DNA of 64,000 nt from Podospora comata (Eukaryota; Ascomycota; Sordariomycetes; Sordariales; Podosporaceae): positions 124,001-188,000 of the forward strand of contig CP071499.1 in assembly GCA_017354895.1 (NCBI GenBank), written 5' to 3'. A program made the translations under genes and the position numbers. The notes beneath the pieces were generated by a model. The model did no database searches and was not told the DNA's origin. It saw only the letters and a list, made by a program, of their open reading frames with translations. How positions within the stretch are numbered: position 1 is the stretch's first letter; every line of letters starts with the position of its first letter. Of the stretch, positions 56,628 to 64,000 are shown piece by piece.

Positions 56628-59059
56628 TCATCTGCCCACCACGTTCGCATCCCCCTTCTGACCCAGCAGCTGAAGTGCGGCAGTCCGCTTCTGAGCAAGC
56701 ATTAGCAACCTGTCCGCCTTCACAACTCCATTGTTATCCCTTCCGCTCAGCATCAACGCAGTCTTGCACAAGTTTTTGATCTCTCTGTCGTTCGTTCTCA
56801 GCTCGCACAGACGGTCCAGGTCGCTTTCGCCAACCACAAACTTCTCAGCTCCCAAGTGTTTGAAGAAGTTGAGCCAAACCTGCCGGCGCTGCGTGGAGTC
56901 GAAGTCGTAGTAAGGCAAGAACAAGTCGATGCGGGACTGGAAGGCGTGGTCGATGGCAGAGAAGCGGTTGGTGGTCAAGAACAGGATGCCTTGATAGCAT
57001 TCGAGCTTGGTGAGGAAGACTGTGGTTTACACCGTTAGCAAGCCGCCACTTGGAACCACGATGAAGAGGCTGATGTAGAACACTTACTGGATACCAACTC
57101 ATTACGAATCAAGCCTTCATCGCTTCGAGCACCCAGGAAGACGTCTGCCTCATCAAGAAGAAGCATGGCATTCCAAAGTCGGCACAGATTGAGAGCGTGA
57201 TCAAGAGCTGCTTCGACCTCGGAAGGAGTGGTGCTCAAGACACCGGCCGAAACCAGATACAATGGGACCCGGGCTCGCTCAGCAACAGCTTCGGCAGTAA
57301 ATGTCTTGCCCACACCGGGGGGGCCGAACATGAGAATGGTAATCCCACGTCCCGTGATGGCACGGTTAGTCTATGTTGTTGATCAAAGGGTTCCCTCAAA
57401 AGCAGATGCGTACCTTTGTCAGCCACAAAGTCGTCGCATTCCTGGGTGCTCGCCTTCTTGCTCGCCACGAACTCCCAGGCAAGCTGCTTCTCACCTCCCT
57501 TGGACACCAAGTTGTCAAAGGCGCTATCGTTCCAGTCAATATCCTGCAAGTTTTAAATACAGTAACGCCCCCAGTCCTTTGCTTTGATGTCGAATGCGAT
57601 AAGCCAGGGGGTGGTCAGTAGAAGATGCTCGTCGGACAACTCCGGAAGGCTGGAGACGTCGACCCGGTCCGAAGTCTGAAGGTTGACGATGGTAGCGGCC
57701 ATCTCGTCCTTGGATCCTGATGATTCCTCCTCTACAGGTGATTTTTTCGCCACTTCCTCTTCGTTCTCTAACGAAACGAGCTCAGGGACAGGTTTGTTCT
57801 CGCTATGGTAGTAGGCATAAGGGTCAATGACAACTCTCCCAGACATCTGGTTGTGTCACATTCAGTACAGGATCGTCCAATCAGTTAGAGAGTTGTCCCA
57901 CAGGACGGGGACACATACACTAAGCTGAACATCCCCCTCCTCCCCAACCTTGAAGGCGATCTTGGCCCCTTGTACTGCTGATATCGGTAACCTCTCAGCC
58001 CCTCCCATCTCTTTCCTCTGGCCAGCATTCTGGCTTTGATCCCCTCTGGATCGGTCGCCATCGAGAGTGGGTACACGCTCAAGTTCCTGACCTTCTGTCT
58101 TTCCTTGAAGTGCTTGATGGTGACCCACGTCTCCTTCATCCCGGTCATCTGGCCATTCCAGCCAACGTACTCGCACATGACCCACATGTCGCTGCTGTCG
58201 GAGCTCAAGCTGTGCTTCCGGGAAACACGACACAGCGTCTCGACGCCGAAGAATTTGGTGACGACCAGCTCACCGGGTGGGAAGATTTACCACAGGTTCT
58301 CATGTCTGACGCGCCCAGTCCCGAGCGTCTCGTCAAGAGTGGTAATGGAGGACTCCAATAGTGGGTTAAGAAAGTCGATGAGGTTGTTGGAAGCTTTCTT
58401 CCTCGCGGTGACCTCATCCGCATCATCGCCGTCGCTCAGGAGTGCCTGGATGGACTCGTTAATTTCATTGAGAATCTTCCAGCGGTGAACCAGCGGCTGG
58501 AAGGAGGCATTAAAAGTCCAGTTCTCGACGGTGAGTGTGTCTGGGTTTTGATAATAGTTCTCGAGTGCTTTTGCGAGTACGTCACGCATGCTGGGACAGT
58601 TGACGGTGACGCTGTTGGTGACGTGCTGATCAGAATCGGGATGGCGCTGGATGATGGGGATGTCGGAGACTTCCGCTTCGAGAGAGGACCGTTCCTCATC
58701 CACGTTGACATGTTTAGACAAGCGGCTGGGGCAACTACCGCAACAGCAATCGGTTTCGTAGAGCTTCTGCACCACCACCGAGTTATCCGGCGCGGAAGGA
58801 GTCTCAAGAACAAGACCTTCGTCAGTACTAGAAGACAGAGAAGAGGGTTGGCTGACTTTGTTCTCAAACACCTGAACACCAGAGTCATCGACTATCTCGT
58901 CGGGTTCGGAACCACAAGGGGTTGCTGATCGAGTGCTCGTAGCCGACGTGGCTACAGGAACGAGAGCTGAAACAACGTGATAGGTATGGAACAATGGTGA
59001 GATTTACACAAGAGGAAATGGCTGTTGAAGGTCGTGAAGTCTGAAGTGTGGTTTTCCAT
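56628..59059 (-). pseudogene. AAA ATPase gene (fungal DUF7025-AAA type) with several breaks
   Basis: The ATG at 59059 with a short first exon (59059-59008) leads to an N-terminal region from 58966 on, then the pre-AAA domain (ENLW / IFPPGELVVTKFFGVETL; EYVGWNGQMTG), GRVVIDPYAYY, and the AAA core: MFGPPGVGKTFTAEAVAER (Walker A), MLLLDEADVFLGAR (Walker B), GILFLTTNRFSAIDHAFQSR (sensor 1, arginine region), ending at 56628. Layout and motifs match a fungal AAA family of unknown role. Breaks in the conserved frame: TAA at 58287-58289 (between ENLW and IFPPG), a one-base frame change in a G run at about 57965, TAA at 57553-57555 (before NLQDIDWN), and no usable acceptor before the Walker A exon. 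Introns near 57904-57847 and 57087-57022 look normal. Confidence 0.7.
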
Positions 59060-59574
59060 TGAAGCTGACTTGAAGGTGGTTTCTGCTGGGCTACTTATAT
59101 GCCATGAAGCTCTACTTCTGTGTAGGGTAGGCCTAGGCTTTCCATCATCCCAGCCTCCAATTTCTCATTGACAGCATCCTACGCTACATGTCTGTCACTT
59201 CCAAAAAGGTGCATTGCAGGAGAACGAATCGATGGGCGCCAAGGGACTGTGTTGCCTAGAACTGCCTGGATGGAAACCAACAACGTATGAGATGCTGCAT
59301 CACCACGTAACCTCATCATCTAAAATTCACAAAATCAGATACCTCTCGTGAATCTCACCCCTACAGTCGCCTGCTGCTGTACGCCAATCTTCTTCTTGCC
59401 TGGTGAGGCTTGTCTTGGATGTGCTGTCATGATACTGGATGACAACCAGGCTACCAGACCCACCAGACCAAAGCTACTACCTATTTGGGTACTTTCAACA
59501 TGAAAGCAAAAAAGGCACTGGGGTTGTCCAGACTCGAAGCCATCAACACTTGATAGATAGGGACAAAAATGATA
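59060..59574. other. intergenic, nothing recognised
   Basis: Upstream of the AAA gene; no coding frame supported. Confidence 0.5.
59565..59569 (-). terminator. RNA polymerase III terminator of tRNA-Asp copy 2
   Basis: T5 run on the minus strand just after the tRNA 3' end. Confidence 0.7.
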
Positions 59575-59659
59575 CTCTCCCGCCGGGAATTGAACCCGGG
59601 TCTCGAGCGAAGTCGGTGTTAATGACAAGCTCACATACTGACCACTATACTACGGAAGA
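59575..59659 (-). tRNA. tRNA-Asp (GTC) with 13 nt intron, copy 2
   Basis: Identical to the copy at 52813-52897 in mature sequence and intron, on the opposite strand. Confidence 0.95.
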
Positions 59660-59662
59660 TAT

Positions 59663-59680
59663 ACAGGGGTTATCCCCTGT
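59663..59680 (-). promoter_or_regulatory. hairpin upstream of tRNA-Asp copy 2
   Basis: Same 7 bp arm, 4 nt loop inverted repeat (ACAGGGG/CCCCTGT) three bases before the tRNA as in copy 1. Confidence 0.6.
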
Positions 59681-60156
59681 CGTAGTGATTGGTTCATGAG
59701 TGATTTGCTAGATTGTGGGTATATACAGGAATCAATGCATACACCAACATCATGTGGAATTTCGAGCCCCGAAATCTTTGGCTCGACTTGATTTGTTTGT
59801 CGTGCTTCTCAGGTTGACTTCGAAAATACCAGCAATAACTGAAAAAGGAATTTGACGCTTGCGGAGTACCTTCAATAAAGAGCAACAAAGGACGCTCCTC
59901 GCAAGAGACAGATGGAGGAACAATGGCGATGTTTACCTTAGTTGCTCCTTTGTATTGACACCTCGAGTAATACCAGGTATTCGAGCGTGCCCTGGCCGGG
60001 TAAGTTCCTCGCTACGAAATGGCTTTGTTTATTTAAAAACATCGTTGCGCCGTAGCAGTAATCGGCCTTTCATGGGTCTCGATGTGCTGGAGGAGAATAC
60101 GATACGGGTTGATATAGAGGGAGGTTATCACCCAGAATACTATCACAGCATCAGTC

Positions 60157-61359
60157 ATGTCGTACGGTCATATCTTCAAGGATACAACGGGGCAGTACCT
60201 CTTCATCCGTGATCTTGGAACGGGCGTCTCCTGTCGAGCTCAATTAGTCCGTCACTTGCCGACAGGCGAATATCGAGTCCGCAAAGTCCTCCATCGACGT
60301 GTGCCGATTGGCGAAGATCTCCCTCGCAACATCAGATACACGGTAGACGCAGATATCCAAGCCATTATCCAATTCAACAACGAGACTGTCATCGTTGATC
60401 TTCTCCAAAACAGCGGCGAGCGAGACCAGCTCAAAATCGCCGCGCTCTATTCACACTCAACCCATGTCGACGAAAAGAAAAAAAAGTACTCGCGAGTGTC
60501 GTACTGGTCTCTCTCCAACGGTGGCGACCTCGATTCCTTCCTTGCGGACTATCAGCACCACATTCCGCGGCCTTTCATTCTTCAGTTTCTTAGCCAGATG
60601 CTCACCACCCTCCAGCACATGTACACCGCCTGTCACGACCGTCTCGGCCCCATGGTTCACAACGACTTTCACGCAGGTAACATCCTTCTTCACTATCCCA
60701 GCGATGCTCGAAGCCCCATCCCCGAATTCCACCTCATCGACTTCGGCCTTGCAACCCCGTTATCTCCGGCATCCATTGCCGATGACAATGACTTCCTGCT
60801 TCCGGAACCTGGCAACCCACCTGTCTGGGATATTCCTCGCCTGTTGAGAGTTGTTGACAAGCTACTTGTCACTTGGCCCGAAGAGTACCGAGCTTTCCTT
60901 CACTCGGGAGGAGATCCGATAGGAACTGCCTACAGACTGCTCTTGGACCTGGACCGTCGGTTCCAGTATATACTACAAGAGCACCGAAGATATGTCTACG
61001 AGACGAAGGACTTTTCGCAACGACTAACCCTCCCCGACCTGCGACCTGTCATCGAGTATGTCAACAACTGTCGAGCGACTCTAGACCCCGACGGGGTAGA
61101 GACAAGATACCATCCTCTCTGCAGCCAAACATACATGAGAATATTTGATGCCAAGCTCGTGGCACCACAGACCTACAGCAAACTGGAGACAATCACCCAT
61201 ATCAGAGACTTGCCTGGACCATGGCACATTGGCTATCTTGACCCAGAGCGAAACTATCAAGTGCTTGATATTCTGGCTGTCGGCAACAAAGACACTTTCC
61301 ACCGTCCAAATGAAGACAACGAGAACAGTGACACTGACTCAGCGTGGGGAGATGAGTAG
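60157..61359 (+). CDS. protein kinase-like domain protein
   Basis: A single exon from the ATG at 60157 gives 400 aa. Kinase-fold marks: RDLGTGVSCRAQLV (glycine-loop-like), EYRVRKVLHRR (possible ATP-binding Lys), MVHNDFHAGNILLHY (catalytic loop) and HLIDFGLATPL (DFG). The layout is that of the large fungal family of divergent kinases, whose catalytic loop is HND-FHAGN rather than HRD-LKPEN. The tail is acidic (NEDNENSDTDSAWGDE). Upstream, 59860-60154 holds a coding-like frame with a plausible intron (60000-60054, GTAAGT...CGTAG) reading LTPRVIPGIRACPG and NTIRVDIEGGYHPEYYH, which would extend the protein N-terminally but lies one base out of frame. Substrate unknown. Confidence 0.8.
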   Translation: MSYGHIFKDTTGQYLFIRDLGTGVSCRAQLVRHLPTGEYRVRKVLHRRVPIGEDLPRNIRYTVDADIQAIIQFNNETVIVDLLQNSGERDQLKIAALYSHSTHVDEKKKKYSRVSYWSLSNGGDLDSFLADYQHHIPRPFILQFLSQMLTTLQHMYTACHDRLGPMVHNDFHAGNILLHYPSDARSPIPEFHLIDFGLATPLSPASIADDNDFLLPEPGNPPVWDIPRLLRVVDKLLVTWPEEYRAFLHSGGDPIGTAYRLLLDLDRRFQYILQEHRRYVYETKDFSQRLTLPDLRPVIEYVNNCRATLDPDGVETRYHPLCSQTYMRIFDAKLVAPQTYSKLETITHIRDLPGPWHIGYLDPERNYQVLDILAVGNKDTFHRPNEDNENSDTDSAWGDE

Positions 61360-61500
61360 AATGTGGGCGAACAAGGGGCAGAGAGCAAAAGAGAAGGTGG
61401 CACTTTGGTGTGCAAGAGTCTGGTGGTATTTCCTCTCATGATTGCTATTCAAGGCCTGCTGAAAGACACATCCAAAAGATAGGTACTGGGGAAGAGGGAC

Positions 61501-62571
61501 TCAGCGACCTGGCCTCTTGGGCCGGCCGAAGGCTTTCTTTACCTCGACCTTCGGGTGCAGCTCTTCCAACACGGTGGCCTCGCTAAGTTCGTCAACTTCC
61601 TCGACTTCGAACCTCTTCACGGGCTTCAAATCAGCCTCTTTCTCAGCAGCAGCCAACACAGCCCGCTTCATCAGCGGGTACATCATTCGGAATTTGATGG
61701 CTTTCGTGCCTGGAGAGGCCGGGCATGTGTAGAAGAACAGCAGAGGACTGCTCTCTTCTCCGTTGTGGGTATGAATAAACCTGTAAAAGGTGAACCTGGG
61801 TTCAGTAGACGAGATTACTTGCAGCAATTCCGAAATCGAAGACGGGTTCGAGTTTTCGGGGACAAGTTCGACGGACTCGGTCTGGGGGTTAATTTTCTGT
61901 GGATGGGCATCAAAGTCAACCTGGGAACCTAACAGCCAATGGTACAAACAGAACACACTGACCAGCATAACCAATGATGGCCCGCTCCCGCTTCCCAGTT
62001 CCCTCAGCGCATCCAGCGCGTTTTCGGCGATAGGCGTAGCCAGATTTTGACTGAGATGAATCTCGCGAGTGCCCGTGCCTTGACCGGCTTCCTGCTCTGC
62101 CTTCCGGACAGCGCCCAGACTCCTCTCCTCTTCCGTCAGAGGAGCCTCGACGGCCGAGTGGGCGTCATGTTTATCGAAGCCAGCCGGGGTGAGCTCGTCG
62201 GGTGAGGTCGCGAAAAAGGTTTCCCGAAAATGCTCCGTACCCAGCTCCCGAACCAGAGTGCGCTCCGTCGAGGCGAACAACATCTTTTGGCGAACGGGAG
62301 CGGTGTCTGGAACATAGGTAACCCCCACCAGAGCCGGGCTGGAGGGATAGCGGCGAAGGATCACGTAGAGAGCTTCATTGAGTTTGACGTGGGGCTTGAG
62401 GAGAGAATTGACATTGTCGGCGAAGGCGGCGCCAGGGGACGAGGTCAGGAGCTGAAGCGGCTGGAGCTTCTCGGACGCGATGGTGACGAGCAGGCCGAAG
62501 TGGGATTCGGAGGCGAGGAATTCGCTAAACTGGGAGACCAGCTCCTGTGAAGCTGAGATGCCGGACTGCAT
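61501..62571 (-). CDS. twinfilin, actin-monomer-binding protein
   Basis: Binds ADP-actin monomers and caps filaments in the cytosol. The ATG at 62571 opens 356 aa. Two ADF-H domains: the first from MQSGISASQELVSQFSEFLA, with VILRRYPSSP; the second from EERSLGAVRKAEQEAG through RFTFYRFIHTHNGEESSPLL and FFYTCPASPGTKAIKFRMMY. The tail is KKAFGRPKRPGR, the basic C-terminal motif used by twinfilins for phosphoinositide or capping-protein binding. A 42 nt GT-AG segment (61962-61921) inside domain 2 has no stop and keeps phase; removing it joins SLVML to VDFDAHP and restores normal family spacing (342 aa), so it is probably an intron. Confidence 0.92.
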   Translation of the reverse strand: MQSGISASQELVSQFSEFLASESHFGLLVTIASEKLQPLQLLTSSPGAAFADNVNSLLKPHVKLNEALYVILRRYPSSPALVGVTYVPDTAPVRQKMLFASTERTLVRELGTEHFRETFFATSPDELTPAGFDKHDAHSAVEAPLTEEERSLGAVRKAEQEAGQGTGTREIHLSQNLATPIAENALDALRELGSGSGPSLVMLVSVFCLYHWLLGSQVDFDAHPQKINPQTESVELVPENSNPSSISELLQVISSTEPRFTFYRFIHTHNGEESSPLLFFYTCPASPGTKAIKFRMMYPLMKRAVLAAAEKEADLKPVKRFEVEEVDELSEATVLEELHPKVEVKKAFGRPKRPGR

Positions 62572-64000
62572 TGCGAGCTAATAAAACACCCAACAGAGCG
62601 GCGGGATGGTGATGGGCAGGCAAAGTGTGTGATGTTTGGAGGTTGGGCTGAGCTTCGAGATCGGGAATCCAGGAACTGTTGCTACTTGCTAGGTAGCACC
62701 ACGACAGTGGGGAAGTGGGGGGACCAGGGGCCTGTTCCCCAAAAGCAAGGTCCAGGCTCTGCGGCTTGGCAACCCAACAGTCAACATCCAACAAGCAACA
62801 TCGCAGCACCAAAACATGGCACCTGGCGCCTGTGCAGTACACTATCGTGACTACACTATCTCGAAGTGACAACGGCATGGCATCCTGGACCCAGGAACGA
62901 ATCCTCCACGGATCTGATGCCAATGGCTCTGGCCCTCTCCCACCCGCGGCGCATCTGGCCATATCTGCTGATTCTCAGCGTCGCCCTCCCCCCAATCTGC
63001 AGAGATCAATTCCCCGATTGGGGGCACTGCCGTGTCTGCCGTTATGTCTCTGAGGTCTGCCCTGGTCTAGACCCTTCTGGAAGCAAAGCAGCCACATGCT
63101 GCGAGAGAACATGCAGGCCCCTTCTCCCTCCTTCCTCCTCTCCTTCTTTCTCTTTCGACTTCAGCCATGGAATCTGTGTCTGTTTCTCGTGGTCGAGATA
63201 ACCACGCTGCCTTGTTTTACACCTGGGGTCTTTGCTGTCTGTTATTTTCGATTTGTGTAGACCAGTGACAATAAAACCATGATTCACTTTTTTTCACTAG
63301 CTCGCTGGGTGCCCATCTGTTTGACTGACCATGGTGACAGGCATCTGTCTAGATATTCAGGAGGCGAAGAACATCTCGAATAGGGACCGACAGCTCAGCA
63401 CACGATTGACGGGATCTGCTCCGAGGCATTTGCACCCACCATCTTACCCAGCCTCCCGTCTTCATACTGTCTAACCAACCATAGCAGGCCGGGAGATACT
63501 CCGTAGCGTCGTGAATGGATCAAGTTGCCCTGTCTCTACACTGTACAGTACAATACACACCCGTCCAGTTGGAACCATCTAGGCCCTACACCGGTCTCCT
63601 GTCCCCATCCACCCCCCTAGTCCCTGGCCCGTTCCGTCTCCCAAGAATCAAGTTGAACGGCACCGTTGAGCGCTGAAGGCGCCTGTCTGTCCCTGACAGC
63701 CCGGGCACGTGGAGCCGATACTTCGGATATCCTGGCTCCATCGTTCGTCTCCCGACCTTGAATTTGCACCTCCATCCCGCGCCAGACATTTTGGTCAAGA
63801 GGCTTGCCGTCAAAGCCATTTTCATGGCAACGCCACCGTCCCATCGGCCTTTGAGGGCCCTTCTTCCCGCGGACACGGAGGGAGCCGGGGGTGAGCGCGG
63901 AGCCTTGTCTTCGGCTTCGTCCAGTCTCGGACCCCGACCAACATCGGTCGAGCTAGCACCTCGGCGGCGGACCGCAAGAGCCGCATGTATTGAATGTCGC
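62572..64000. other. promoter of twinfilin and end of window
   Basis: 1.4 kb upstream of the twinfilin ATG. Short frames on both strands have no recognised domain. A gene reaching beyond the right edge may start here, but nothing supports one. Confidence 0.45.

Noticed and set aside
62866-63201. 111-codon plus-strand frame with a hydrophobic start and several cysteines
   Set aside because: Looks signal-peptide-like at first, but lies in the twinfilin upstream region, codon use is poor, and the end is a Ser/Pro/Phe low-complexity run.
1-64000. Transposons, LTR elements, integrated viruses, CRISPR-like arrays
   Set aside because: No terminal repeats, transposase, reverse transcriptase or capsid-like frames were recognised on either strand; the only long duplicated unit noticed is the tRNA-Asp block.

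Overview
This 64 kb window is nuclear DNA of a filamentous ascomycete, most likely a Sordariomycete. The evidence is the gene style (short GT-AG introns of about 42-80 nt with CTRAY-like branch points), PTH11-type receptor, Zn2Cys6 regulator, QDE-1/SAD-1-type RNA-dependent RNA polymerase, HET-like protein, fungal CorA relative, many small secreted proteins, and nuclear tRNA genes with small introns. Splice structures below were derived by hand from reading-frame continuity and splice signals; most give an exact multiple of three over all exons.

Left part (1-15 kb): a possible cut-off membrane protein at the edge, an M14 carboxypeptidase, a DUF1993 protein and a type-B carboxylesterase on the minus strand, a PTH11-like receptor on the plus strand, and a six-exon Zn2Cys6 transcription factor (minus) that shares a 1.3 kb divergent promoter region with the RdRP. 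Middle (15-31 kb): the RdRP, a secreted GMC oxidoreductase, tRNA-Pro, small secreted or membrane proteins, a decayed HEXXH metallopeptidase-like gene and a stand-alone viroplasmin (RNase H1 N-terminal) domain gene. Right part (31-63 kb): a cysteine-rich membrane protein, PUS1 pseudouridine synthase, an unknown gene carrying three in-frame stops, Mediator subunit 22, a copper P1B-ATPase with a cysteine-rich N-terminus, a HET-like membrane protein, a CorA-like transporter, a SnoaL-like protein, a kelch membrane protein, a Ser/Thr-rich glycoprotein, a 2OG-Fe(II) oxygenase, a small cysteine-rich protein, a broken AAA ATPase, a kinase-like protein, twinfilin, and two nearly identical intron-bearing tRNA-Asp genes in inverted orientation.

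Housekeeping genes (PUS1, MED22, twinfilin, tRNAs) are mixed with accessory ones (secreted enzymes, HET-like, receptor, RNA silencing). No biosynthetic cluster, transposon, CRISPR or virus-derived element was recognised. The most unusual signal is a set of host genes whose conserved reading frame is interrupted by single in-frame stops, five of six of which could derive from a Gln codon and all from one or two C-to-T/G-to-A changes (31.8, 36.0-36.5, 57.5 and 58.3 kb), plus one-base frame changes at 47.0, 58.0 and possibly 60.2 kb. RIP-type mutation, sexual-stage A-to-I editing of UAG, regulated splicing and assembly error are competing explanations.
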